In this document: piece after piece, positions 18,724 through 29,964 of the stretch
Layout: the number at the start of each line of letters is the position of its first letter
How positions within the stretch are numbered: the first letter of the stretch is position 1
From: JABMPJ01 sp964345005
GTDB lineage: Bacteria > Verrucomicrobiota > Kiritimatiellia > UBA8416 > JABMPJ01
NCBI GenBank assembly: GCA_964345005.1
Contig: CAYFPQ010000008.1
Coordinates: 7,183-71,182 of the forward strand
Direction: 5' to 3'
DNA length: 64,000 nucleotides
Notes under the pieces: model-generated
Database searches by the model: none
What the model saw: only the letters and a program-made list of their open reading frames with translations
Told to the model about the DNA's origin: nothing
Made by a program: the position numbers and the translations under genes

Positions 18724-19317
18724 ATGAACTCAAGCCGAAAGGTTTTGAACATCCAACAGCCAACAGGGAACATCCAACTTCCAAGCGCGCGAAATGGAGC
18801 GAATGGCTGGCCTTGCGGCCTCCCATTCGCGATCCTCGCGCTTGTCCTGTCTTCTTTCTCCTGCTCCGCCACAGAACTGCAACTCGCCCGCGAGCTGGCC
18901 GAGGAGGGCGACCGAGAGGCCTGCCTGCTCGAGTGCCGACGCGTGGCGGTCCGCTACCCCGCCCAGCGTGGTGAGGCCGAAGAGCTGGCCGCGACGGTCG
19001 ATCAGAGACAGAGTGGCCAGAACAGCCGGCCCTCGACCTGGCGCCGGGTGGGAGCACTTCCTGTTCGGGGTCTGGTGGCCTTCTATCGCTCCATTATTGC
19101 CCCCGCTCTCGGCACGCGCTGCGTACTCCACCCGAGCTGCTCGGCTTACAGTCTCCAGGCGGCAAGGGAACGCGGATGGCTGAGTATTCCCATGACCGCC
19201 GACCGCTTAATCAGGGAGCCTTCTGTCGTAAACGCCAAGGAGCACCCCATCGGCAGAAAACACGGCCGTACCATTTACGCCGATCCGCTGTCGGATCACA
19301 TCGGAGGTAGACGATGA
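18724..19317 (+). CDS. yidD: YidD family membrane protein insertion efficiency factor with N-terminal extension
   Basis: The C-terminal half contains the YidD core GLVAFYRSIIAPALG followed by CVLHPSCSAYSLQA, the conserved cysteine-containing motif of this small family, which helps insertion of membrane proteins by YidC. Normal YidD proteins are about 70-90 residues; this one is about 197. Before the core there is a hydrophobic segment (FAILALVLSSFSC) and a helical piece, ELQLARELAEEGDREACLL, that resembles the N-terminus of the next gene's product. The usual final RC-x-P motif is replaced by DRLIREPS. The start is uncertain: the ATG at 18724 lies at the edge of an intergenic CCAACA-type repeat, and the true start may be further in. 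It overlaps the next gene by four bases (ATGA). Confidence 0.75.
   Translation: MNSSRKVLNIQQPTGNIQLPSARNGANGWPCGLPFAILALVLSSFSCSATELQLARELAEEGDREACLLECRRVAVRYPAQRGEAEELAATVDQRQSGQNSRPSTWRRVGALPVRGLVAFYRSIIAPALGTRCVLHPSCSAYSLQAARERGWLSIPMTADRLIREPSVVNAKEHPIGRKHGRTIYADPLSDHIGGRR
18736..18786. repeat. CATCCAAC-type dispersed repeat at the 5' end of the yidD gene
   Basis: GAACATCCAACAGCCAACAG and then GAACATCCAACTTCCAA repeat a (A)CATCCAAC motif. Similar CATCCAAC strings are common intergenic sequence in PVC-type genomes (from memory). Its translation (LNIQQPTGNIQLP) forms the start of the YidD reading frame, which makes the annotated N-terminus doubtful. Confidence 0.5.
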
Positions 19318-20186
19318 CACCACGGACTCTGATCTCAGCCGGCCTGCTCTGGGCCACCGCGTTTTCACCCCTCACAGCCGACCAAGCCGCCAGCCTGACG
19401 CTTGCGAAAGAGCTTGCCGACGACCAGGACCACGCCGGCGCTGCGCTTGAGTACCGGCGACTGGCCATGGATGCGACCGATGGTTCGGCCAAGGGCTCGC
19501 TCTTCTGGATGTCGGCCTACGAGTATATTGCGGCCGGACGCTACCCCCAGGCCGAGCGCATGCTTGGGCAGGTCGAGACTGTCGCACCTGACCTCGAAAC
19601 AGAGGTCTATCTCCTGCATGGCGACCACAACCGCGCGCGCCATCGCCTACGGGAAGCGGCATTCTATCTTGAGAGTCTCACGGACTCCGCTCGTCCAGAG
19701 CCGGTTCGAACTGCCGCCGCGAAGCGCCTTGCAGCCGTTCGGGTTCAGATGCGCGATTTTGACGGCGCGAGGGACGCGTTGCGTGAAACGGCTACACACG
19801 ACCTCGACGCCGGACTCGATGCCGTGACCGTCTATGAAGCCGGCGAGGACAAGAGCCACGTTGTCGGCGGCCTGCTCGGCCTGATCCCGGGGTTGGGCTA
19901 CGCCTACTCCGGCGAATACGCCAACGCGGCGCGCTCGCTGATTCTGAACGGTCTCTGTATCTGGGGACTGGCCGAATTCATCGAAGAAGAACAGTGGGGC
20001 GGTGTCGCCCTCGTTGGTTTCGCTGAAGTCACCTTCTACTCCGGCAGCATCTACGGAGGCGCCGATGCAGCCGTCCGCCACAACCGCCGCCGCCTGCGCG
20101 AGTGTACCGAAGCGATAGAGGGCGATGTAGACATCCAACCCGACCGGGCCGCATTGCCGGTGCTCACCCTGAAGTACAAGTTCTGA
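19314..20186 (+). CDS. Exported helical-repeat protein with C-terminal hydrophobic hairpin
   Basis: 290 residues. A signal peptide (ISAGLLWATAFSPLTA) is followed by TPR-like helical pairs (ASLTLAKELADDQDHAGAAL, then GRYPQAERMLGQVET) and, from about residue 180, a glycine-rich membrane-type segment GGLLGLIPGLGYAYSGEYA, a second hydrophobic stretch and a short basic part. The first helical hairpin resembles the extension of the YidD protein encoded just upstream, with which it overlaps by ATGA, so the two are translationally coupled. A scaffold or chaperone role in envelope protein insertion is inferred from this coupling only. No domain name is certain. Confidence 0.7.
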   Translation: MTPRTLISAGLLWATAFSPLTADQAASLTLAKELADDQDHAGAALEYRRLAMDATDGSAKGSLFWMSAYEYIAAGRYPQAERMLGQVETVAPDLETEVYLLHGDHNRARHRLREAAFYLESLTDSARPEPVRTAAAKRLAAVRVQMRDFDGARDALRETATHDLDAGLDAVTVYEAGEDKSHVVGGLLGLIPGLGYAYSGEYANAARSLILNGLCIWGLAEFIEEEQWGGVALVGFAEVTFYSGSIYGGADAAVRHNRRRLRECTEAIEGDVDIQPDRAALPVLTLKYKF

Positions 20187-20468
20187 GCCCGAAGATAAGC
20201 CTTTCGACCAGATCCGTTTTTGCATCCACGGTCTCCCGTTCGCCTCGCGGTATCTCCCCACGCTCCAACGCATCACAGTAGGCCACCTCGACACACTACC
20301 GGACAGATGCGGCGAATCCAGCCCCGACATGGATTCCTCTTCTTTCCGCTTGATCGCGATGAAGTCCACGTGGTTGAATCGGGAACGTTTGCCAACCTGT
20401 TTGCAGGGTCACAGCAATCACGTAAGGAATCACTTCAGCTGCGTACAGCTGAGCGGAGACAGAATACT
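20187..20468 (+). other. Intergenic region without recognisable content
   Basis: The frame of the following lipoprotein is open through most of this region, but the translation is not protein-like and lacks a signal sequence. No promoter, hairpin or RNA gene is evident. Confidence 0.4.
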
Positions 20469-21602
20469 ATGAAACCAGGAACGCACACCCAACTCATCTT
20501 GCTCACACTCGTCGCCTCGGCACTCGTGGTCGGCGGCTGCGGAAAGCAGCAGGCGACGACCGGCCCTGCGGACAAGACCGCCACGCCAGCACGCGACGTC
20601 GGCGTCAATGCAGCCATCGTGCCTGACGCGGATCTGCTGTACTACCTTGACCTCGCGTCGATGCGCCAGACGCCGGTCATGAAACAGATCAAGGAGAAGC
20701 GGGCCGCGGCCGGCAGAACCGCGCCAGGACGGATGGATGAAGCCGACTGGGCAAAGGTCCAGGAACTGACGGGCCTTAGCGAGGAAGATATCCTCACGGT
20801 GCTCGTTTCGGCCGATCTCGACTCTTTCAACATTGATGCACCCCGCATGAGCAAAGAGATCAGAGAGGTCAACGGCGGCGCCGCAGTGTCGCTGGCCAAA
20901 CCGCTTTCTTACGACAAAGTGCGTGAAGTCATGCAAATGATGTCCAGCTCGTCACCCAATGCAAAACTCGAGGAGATCGAGCTGGGCGGTCGCAAGGTTG
21001 CGCGTGTGATACCGAGTGGCCCCAGGGAACCGATTGTCCATGCGACCTCGTCCCGAACGGAGATGACCCTCCTGATTGCCTTCACCGAGGAGGCGATGGC
21101 CGACATGATCCTGCGCGATTCCAGCGGCCAGCCGGCCTCGCCCGATCCGGACATGATCAGGCTCGGCAGCACGATTGAGGAGGGCACCCAGATGCGCCTT
21201 CTTCTGCTGGCATCCGATACGATGCGCGGGAAGATCGCAGCTTTGATCGACTCCATGGCCGACGCGAACCCCCAACAGCAACAGTCTCAGAGGGGCATTG
21301 TCGCCGGGTTCCTCAGTCCATTGCGTAACACCAAGAACCTTGTGTTCTGGGCCAAAGCGGCTGACGTCATCGTTCTGCGGTTTGCGCTCGAGCTTGGCAA
21401 CGCCTCGGAGGCCCAACAGTGCGCCCACCTGCTTCAATCCTTCGTGCTCCCCATGCTTGCCAAGAGCTTCGAGACAACGGACCCCGAGAACCGGATCAAG
21501 ATCGACGATTCGATCGAGATCGCCGACCAGGACAGTTCGCTCGTCTTCACGCTCCAAGTAACAGAAGAAGATGTGAAGAACTGGCAACAACCCGGGAGCT
21601 AG
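20469..21602 (+). CDS. Lipoprotein of unknown function
   Basis: 377 residues. The ATG at 20469 is chosen because it gives a lipoprotein signal (LVASALVVGGC-GKQ) and has GGAGAC upstream; the frame is open to 20220 but that part is not protein-like. The mature part begins with a low-complexity linker, then DADLLYYLDLASMRQTPV, a pattern seen in secreted proteins of planctomycetes and relatives that measure or hold solute-like barrels, but I cannot name the family. A QQQQ stretch lies near residue 260. It is in the plus-strand envelope gene run; no partner is obvious. Confidence 0.75.
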   Translation: MKPGTHTQLILLTLVASALVVGGCGKQQATTGPADKTATPARDVGVNAAIVPDADLLYYLDLASMRQTPVMKQIKEKRAAAGRTAPGRMDEADWAKVQELTGLSEEDILTVLVSADLDSFNIDAPRMSKEIREVNGGAAVSLAKPLSYDKVREVMQMMSSSSPNAKLEEIELGGRKVARVIPSGPREPIVHATSSRTEMTLLIAFTEEAMADMILRDSSGQPASPDPDMIRLGSTIEEGTQMRLLLLASDTMRGKIAALIDSMADANPQQQQSQRGIVAGFLSPLRNTKNLVFWAKAADVIVLRFALELGNASEAQQCAHLLQSFVLPMLAKSFETTDPENRIKIDDSIEIADQDSSLVFTLQVTEEDVKNWQQPGS

Positions 21603-21652
21603 GCCTCATTGGACGCCGTTCTGTCTAAAAGCAAGCCCGTGCAGACCTCGCC

Positions 21653-22843
21653 ATGACCTGGTCGCGCATATGGCAGTACCGACGCTACTGGCGGGTTGAC
21701 CTGATCATCGCCGCGCTCCTTATTGCCATCAGCATCTCGCTGTCGCGACATACAGTCGATCTGGGCATATCACGCTGGTTCTTTGCACGCGCCACCGTCG
21801 GCTGGCCCGATCCCTCCCAGCAGCCCTGGCAGTGGCTCTACGACGCACCGCCAGTGATCCTGGCCCTCGTCATCCCAACCTGCATGGTGCTCCTGCTCCT
21901 GAGCGCCCTCCGCCTGTGCAGCAGTCATGTCCGTATCCGGAGCATCTACCTCCTTCTCGCCCTGTGGCTGGGCGCAGGTCTCATCGTTGAGGGCATCTTC
22001 AAGATGAACTGGGGACGGCCCAAGCCCGCGCAGCTCATCGAGTTCGGGGGCTGGCTCGATTTCCATTCGCCCTTTGTACCGGGCGAGGCCGGACGCGGCC
22101 GATCGTTTCCTTCGGGACATAGCGCCATCGGCTACTACCTCACCGCGTTCTACTTCGTCCTGCGCCGCGACCGACCACGCTGGGCGGTGATCGCCCTCCT
22201 CAGCGGATTGGTCGTTGGGTCGGCCATTGGCCTCTCCCGCATTCGCGTTGGCGGGCACTTTGCGTCAGACGTGGCGTGGTCGGCAGCCGTCATGTTCATC
22301 GTCAATACCGTGGTCTACTACGGGATTCTCAATGTGCCTGCCTACGAGGACGAGCCTGACTCGCAACGCCACCCGCGCCGGCCGTGGAGTGCCATTGTCC
22401 TGCTTGTGCTAGTCCCGGCAATTATCCAAGTACTGGTGCTCACCATATCGCCGATATACCGCTCCTTCTGCTACGAACTTCCCACAGAGAATCACCCGGA
22501 AGCCGTCCGCATCATCACGGCGGGTGGAGACGTGGAGTTGGCATTCACGCAGAAGGCGCCCCTCCGGATCGAAGGAGAGATGATCGGACGCGGATTCGCC
22601 GGTGCCGGCTTCGAATCTCAGATAGACATCGCGGAAGAGCACGGCAGCCGCGTGGCCGAACTGCGCTGCAGCAAGAGTGGATGGTTCTTCCGTAGCGGTG
22701 GCCTCGTACGCGTACGCGTCCCCGCGGCCCTGGTCACACGCCTGACGCTCAGTACATCCAGGGCGTCGGTTCGCCTCGCCGCCGAAACACTCGTACCCAC
22801 CAACACGGTCATCGATATCCAGAACGGCTATCTTGTGCCGTAA
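21653..22843 (+). CDS. PAP2-family membrane phosphatase with extracytoplasmic C-terminal beta domain
   Basis: 396 residues. The three phosphatase motifs of the PAP2 superfamily are present: KMNWGRPKP (about residue 119), SFPSGHS (about 151) and SRIRVGGHFASDV (about 194), embedded among about six membrane helices. These enzymes remove phosphate from lipid phosphates such as undecaprenyl-PP, phosphatidate or lipid A. After the last helix (about residue 275) comes a 120-residue beta-rich part (VRIITAGGDVELAF onwards) similar to DUF4097-type repeats, which is unusual for PAP2 enzymes. Substrate cannot be decided. Confidence 0.85.
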   Translation: MTWSRIWQYRRYWRVDLIIAALLIAISISLSRHTVDLGISRWFFARATVGWPDPSQQPWQWLYDAPPVILALVIPTCMVLLLLSALRLCSSHVRIRSIYLLLALWLGAGLIVEGIFKMNWGRPKPAQLIEFGGWLDFHSPFVPGEAGRGRSFPSGHSAIGYYLTAFYFVLRRDRPRWAVIALLSGLVVGSAIGLSRIRVGGHFASDVAWSAAVMFIVNTVVYYGILNVPAYEDEPDSQRHPRRPWSAIVLLVLVPAIIQVLVLTISPIYRSFCYELPTENHPEAVRIITAGGDVELAFTQKAPLRIEGEMIGRGFAGAGFESQIDIAEEHGSRVAELRCSKSGWFFRSGGLVRVRVPAALVTRLTLSTSRASVRLAAETLVPTNTVIDIQNGYLVP

Positions 22844-22949
22844 TCCCGCTTGTCCGCCCTTATCGAAAGCGGTGAAATCGATGACCTTCTTGAGCCTTCA
22901 GCCTGAAATTCCGCATTGCCTCCATGCTGGCAGTCGTTATGCTAGCTTC

Positions 22950-23393
22950 ATGAGAACGTTGTGTTTAGGGTTCTTGGCCTGCCTTCTCGCGGCCGGGGTG
23001 TGTGAAATATACGCGGCTCCTGCCGCCTCGCCGGCCACGAACCAGGTAGAGGAAGCACCCGACACGCTTACCCCTCCGACCGACGGCGTTCGTCCCGAGG
23101 ACGTAATGATCGACGACGATGCAATCGGCGATGTCTGGGAAACCATCTCGCCTGCCGATGCCATAGGCATTACGGACGAGAACGCGAACGTCTTGCCCGC
23201 TGTCACCTCCGCCCTCACATCGGCCGAGCTACTCCATGAGAAGGAGCTACTCAAACCTCCCAAGCCCGAATCCACGAAACCCGACCGGCTCCGAACCAGG
23301 CGCTGGCGGCCAAAGGTCCCGATACAAACCCTTTTCTATCTGGCACTGGCCGTCATCGTGGTAGCCGTGTTGCTTCTGAAGGCAAGAGGATAA
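22950..23393 (+). CDS. Small membrane-anchored protein of unknown function
   Basis: 147 residues starting at the ATG at 22950, which gives a signal sequence (MRTLCLGFLACLLAAGVC); the frame is open further upstream but without protein character. The middle is acidic and proline-rich, then comes a basic stretch RLRTRRWRPK and a final membrane segment TLFYLALAVIVVAVLLLKARG. The product would thus be held in the membrane by its C-terminus with most of the chain outside. It ends four bases before the zinc-ribbon gene. Not recognised. Confidence 0.6.
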   Translation: MRTLCLGFLACLLAAGVCEIYAAPAASPATNQVEEAPDTLTPPTDGVRPEDVMIDDDAIGDVWETISPADAIGITDENANVLPAVTSALTSAELLHEKELLKPPKPESTKPDRLRTRRWRPKVPIQTLFYLALAVIVVAVLLLKARG

Positions 23394-23397
23394 ACAG

Positions 23398-23991
23398 ATG
23401 GAGATACTCTTCAAGTGCGGTAGTTGCGGCAAACACTGTTGCGTGGGCCAGAAGGCCGTCGGCCAGGAGTTCCCATGCCCCGACTGCGGTGAATCTGTAC
23501 AAGCGCCGGAGCCCACACTCGTATTCCCCTGTCCATCATGCGGAACCACCTGCTCGGCCCTGGAAGCGCTAGGCGGCACCGGCTTCCTTTGCCCCGTCTG
23601 CGAGGAACAGATGTCCATTCCCATCACCTCGATCCTCGTCTGCCCCGCGTGTGGCATCAACATGGAACTGGACGACGATTTCTATTCCGAACTCGAGGGC
23701 CGCCAGCTCGAGTGTCCCGAATGCGGCGAACGCCTCAGCGTGCCCGCTCGTCCGCGTACTGAGGAGGCTGACGCCAGCAACCACCCACCAGGATTCGGAC
23801 ATAAGACACTTCGACTGGACACCATTCTGGAGAGCATTCCGCAAGCTAACCAACTCCGCGACGGGCACTGCCCCTTCTGCGGGCACACCGTAGAGCAGTA
23901 CAACTCCAAAAGCTATACCTGCTCCAACTGTTCCCGCCAGATCACCATGACCGCCCCCACAATCAAGCGGGGAGAAGTGCTCGACGAGTAG
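23398..23991 (+). CDS. Multiple zinc-ribbon protein
   Basis: 197 residues containing four CxxC pairs arranged as successive zinc ribbons: CGSCGKHC with CPDC, CPSCGTTC with CPVC, CPACG with CPECG, and CPFCG with CSNC near the C-terminus. The spacing predicts four zinc-binding beta hairpins. There is no signal peptide or membrane segment, so it is cytoplasmic. Proteins of this sort occur in PVC bacteria as uncharacterised zinc-ribbon proteins and may bind nucleic acid or other proteins. It follows the small membrane protein gene by four bases, suggesting a two-gene unit. Confidence 0.75.
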   Translation: MEILFKCGSCGKHCCVGQKAVGQEFPCPDCGESVQAPEPTLVFPCPSCGTTCSALEALGGTGFLCPVCEEQMSIPITSILVCPACGINMELDDDFYSELEGRQLECPECGERLSVPARPRTEEADASNHPPGFGHKTLRLDTILESIPQANQLRDGHCPFCGHTVEQYNSKSYTCSNCSRQITMTAPTIKRGEVLDE

Positions 23992-24007
23992 GCGTCAAAT
24001 CCTTTTC

Positions 24008-24036
24008 TTGACCCGAAACGCCCCCCCGATTATAGT
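24008..24036 (+). promoter_or_regulatory. Sigma-70-type promoter of the aldolase gene
   Basis: TTGACC, a 17-base spacer and TATAGT, ending 55 bases before the aldolase ATG. Confidence 0.8.
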
Positions 24037-24091
24037 CCCTCGCTCCAACTTTCGACGGGAGAGGTCTACCTATATATAGAAAGGGCAACCA

Positions 24092-25036
24092 ATGATCGTA
24101 TCCACCAAGAAACTGTTCGAGCATGCATACGGCAAGTATGCGGTGGGAGCGTACAACATCAATAATGCCGAGCAGGTTATGGGCCTGTTCCGCGGCAACA
24201 TGGACAGCCAGGCCCCCTTCATCGTCCAGCTATCCAAGGGCGCACGCTCCTATACAGACAAGCGCCTCCTCGAGGCCATGATTCGTGCCGCTGACGAGAT
24301 TTTCCCGGACGCCGTCTTCGCCGTTCACCTTGACCACGGCGACGAGGACACCTGCTACGACTGCATCAACAGTGGCTTCTACAGCTCGGTCATGATCGAT
24401 GCGAGCCACGAAGACTTCGACGAGAACATCGCCACCACCAAGCGCGTGGTTGAAGCGGCCCATGCCAGGGGCGTGGCGGTCGAGGCCGAACTCGGTATGC
24501 TGGGCGGAGTAGAAGAGCACGTCTCCGTCGACGAGGCCGATGCCAAGCTGACCGACCCCAAAGAGGTCGAGGAATTCGTCAAACGCAGCGGTTGCGATAG
24601 CCTCGCTTGCGCCATCGGCACCAGCCACGGCGCCTACAAGTTCACGGGAAGCCAGGGCCTGCACTTCGAGGTCATCGAAGAGATCGCCAAACTGCTTCCC
24701 GGTTTCCCGATGGTCATGCATGGTTCCAGTTCCGTCCCACAGGACGAAGTCGAACGTATCAACGCTGCCGGCCGCGCCCTGAAAGGCGCCAAAGGCGTGG
24801 ACGAAGCGCAGATCACCAAGGCATCCACCATGGGTGTCACCAAGGTCAACATCGATACCGACGGACGCCTGGTGTGGTGTCGCGTGCATCGCGAAGCGCT
24901 CAGGGACGATGCGGAGAACTTCGACCTCCGTCCTCCGGGCAAGATATTCATGGCCGAGTACGCCAAGTACATTGCGCACAAGAACGAGATCCTCGGTAGT
25001 GCCGGGCAGCTCGATTCGGTGCGTGCCAGCCTCTAG
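24092..25036 (+). CDS. fba: Class II fructose-1,6-bisphosphate aldolase
   Basis: 314 residues. It cleaves fructose-1,6-bisphosphate to two triose phosphates in glycolysis and runs backwards in gluconeogenesis. The zinc-binding and active-site motifs of class II aldolases are visible: HLDHGD (about residue 76), EAELGMLGG (about 132), GTSHGAYKF (about 173) and MHGSSS (about 208), with NIDTDGR near 247 for phosphate binding. AAAGGGC precedes the ATG and a strong promoter stands upstream. The PFOR gene follows after 57 bases with no terminator between, so upper and lower glycolytic steps are probably co-transcribed. Confidence 0.95.
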   Translation: MIVSTKKLFEHAYGKYAVGAYNINNAEQVMGLFRGNMDSQAPFIVQLSKGARSYTDKRLLEAMIRAADEIFPDAVFAVHLDHGDEDTCYDCINSGFYSSVMIDASHEDFDENIATTKRVVEAAHARGVAVEAELGMLGGVEEHVSVDEADAKLTDPKEVEEFVKRSGCDSLACAIGTSHGAYKFTGSQGLHFEVIEEIAKLLPGFPMVMHGSSSVPQDEVERINAAGRALKGAKGVDEAQITKASTMGVTKVNIDTDGRLVWCRVHREALRDDAENFDLRPPGKIFMAEYAKYIAHKNEILGSAGQLDSVRASL

Positions 25037-25093
25037 ACCACTGACATCGCACACCTAATGCCCGAACGAGAGGCGGGCAAAGGAGATGAGTCC

Positions 25094-28687
<3,594 letters not shown>

Positions 28688-28690
28688 TCT

Positions 28691-28757
28691 TCTCCTTTAA
28701 TTAGGAGAAACAGAACAGAGAAAAGGGGGGCCGCGCGACTGTTTTTTGTCGTGCGGC
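28691..28757 (+). promoter_or_regulatory. Two hairpins in the leader of the V-ATPase operon
   Basis: TCTCCT and AGGAGA (28691-28708) form a 6-base stem, and GCCGCGCGAC (28730-28739) pairs with GTCGTGCGGC (28748-28757) around a U-rich loop. The second lacks a following T run, so it is not a classical terminator. They lie between PFOR and the first V-ATPase gene and may mark an mRNA end or a leader structure. Confidence 0.5.
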
Positions 28758-28807
28758 TTCACCCGTTTGAAGGAGCCGGTTGATCGGCCCCGGACAGGAC
28801 AGAAACT

Positions 28808-29425
28808 ATGAGCGAAGAACTGCAAAGCCTGCTGGATAGAATCGAGAAGGACGGGGTCGACAAGGCCAACGCCAAGGCCGACGAGATCGTCAAGAATGCC
28901 GAGGCCAAGGCGGCCGAATTGGTTAAGACAGCTGAATCCGATGCGGCCGCGCTCCTGGCCAAGGCTGAGGAGGACAGCAAGGCATTCGAGGCACGCTCGT
29001 CCAAGGCCCTCGACCAGGCCGCACGTGACGTAGTCCTTTCCGTGGAGCGTAGCGTGGCGGCCATCTTCGCGCGAATCGCCGCTGAAGAAGTGGCCAAATC
29101 ACTGGACACCGCAACCATCCAGAGCTGTGTTGCCACGCTCATCGACACCTACACCAAGGCCAACGCCGAGGGCTCCCGTCTGGCAATCACTCTCAGCGAG
29201 GAGCAGAAAGCCGACGTCGTGGCCTACCTGTCGCAGAAGTTTCAGGACCAACTCGCCAACGGCGTCACGATCGAAGGCAGCAGTGTTATCGATGCAGGCT
29301 TCAAGGTGGCTGTAACCGACAAGGAGGTCGAGCACGACTTCACCGGCGAGGCAGTCGCTGAAGCACTTGGCGCCCTACTGCGGACCGACCTGGCCGCTAT
29401 CGTGAAAGGCGCCGCCGGTTCATGA
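28808..29425 (+). CDS. atpE: V-type ATP synthase subunit E (peripheral stalk)
   Basis: 205 residues: a long alanine/lysine/glutamate-rich helix (residues 10-75, AKADEIVKNAEAKAAEL) that would form the coiled-coil stator with its partner, then a globular C-terminal part. This is the layout of archaeal/vacuolar-type subunit E. It is the first gene of the operon, the order E-DUF2764-A-B-D-I-K being that known from Chlamydia, spirochaetes and Bacteroides. It overlaps the next gene by four bases (ATGA). Confidence 0.85.
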   Translation: MSEELQSLLDRIEKDGVDKANAKADEIVKNAEAKAAELVKTAESDAAALLAKAEEDSKAFEARSSKALDQAARDVVLSVERSVAAIFARIAAEEVAKSLDTATIQSCVATLIDTYTKANAEGSRLAITLSEEQKADVVAYLSQKFQDQLANGVTIEGSSVIDAGFKVAVTDKEVEHDFTGEAVAEALGALLRTDLAAIVKGAAGS

Positions 29426-29964
29426 CCTACTACTACTTCGCAGCCAGCCTTCCGATGCTGACACTGGAGCAGCCTCCCCCCTTCAGCGTGAAGGAATTCC
29501 GGGACCAGTGCGCATCGCATCTGGCGCCGCACGACATGGCTGCGATGGAGGAACTGCTCGGAGGCGAACCAGCCCCGGAGTCTCACGCCTTTACCCGCCG
29601 CTGGCAGATGGCCGACGGACATCTGCGCAACGCCATCGCCCGCACACGCTCCGAACGCATGCGCAAGGACTCGGGTACCTACACACGCGATATAGAAGGC
29701 ATCGACACCGCGATCGAGCGCGAAGTGACGGATGCCTACAGCCGCCCCACCCCACTCGACCGCGAGAAAGCGCTCGACCGCATCCGTTGGAGCCGCCTCG
29801 AGGAGATTGGCGGGCTCGATCCCTTCACTGCCGATGCCGTGCTGGCATACGGCCTGCAGCTCACCATCCTGGAACGATGGTCACGTATGGACAAGGAATC
29901 CGGAGCTTCCACGGTGGATTCACTCGTGGAACGAAGCCCGGCTGACGAGGAAGATAAGCCATGA
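29422..29964 (+). CDS. DUF2764 family protein of the V-ATPase operon
   Basis: 180 residues. It begins MTYYYFAASLPML, the typical opening of DUF2764 proteins, which occupy this place in bacterial V-ATPase operons that lack subunit C and are thought to replace it as the link between stalk and rotor. The rest is helical and charged (REKALDRIRWSRLEEIGG). It overlaps subunit E and subunit A by ATGA on both sides. Role is inferred from the constant gene neighbourhood. Confidence 0.85.
   Translation: MTYYYFAASLPMLTLEQPPPFSVKEFRDQCASHLAPHDMAAMEELLGGEPAPESHAFTRRWQMADGHLRNAIARTRSERMRKDSGTYTRDIEGIDTAIEREVTDAYSRPTPLDREKALDRIRWSRLEEIGGLDPFTADAVLAYGLQLTILERWSRMDKESGASTVDSLVERSPADEEDKP

Noticed and set aside
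20220..20468. Extended N-terminus of the lipoprotein
   Set aside because: The lipobox signal begins at 20469; the upstream part has no protein character.
28730..28757. Rho-independent terminator after PFOR
   Set aside because: The stem is good but the T run is in the loop and not behind the stem, so I list it only as a leader hairpin.
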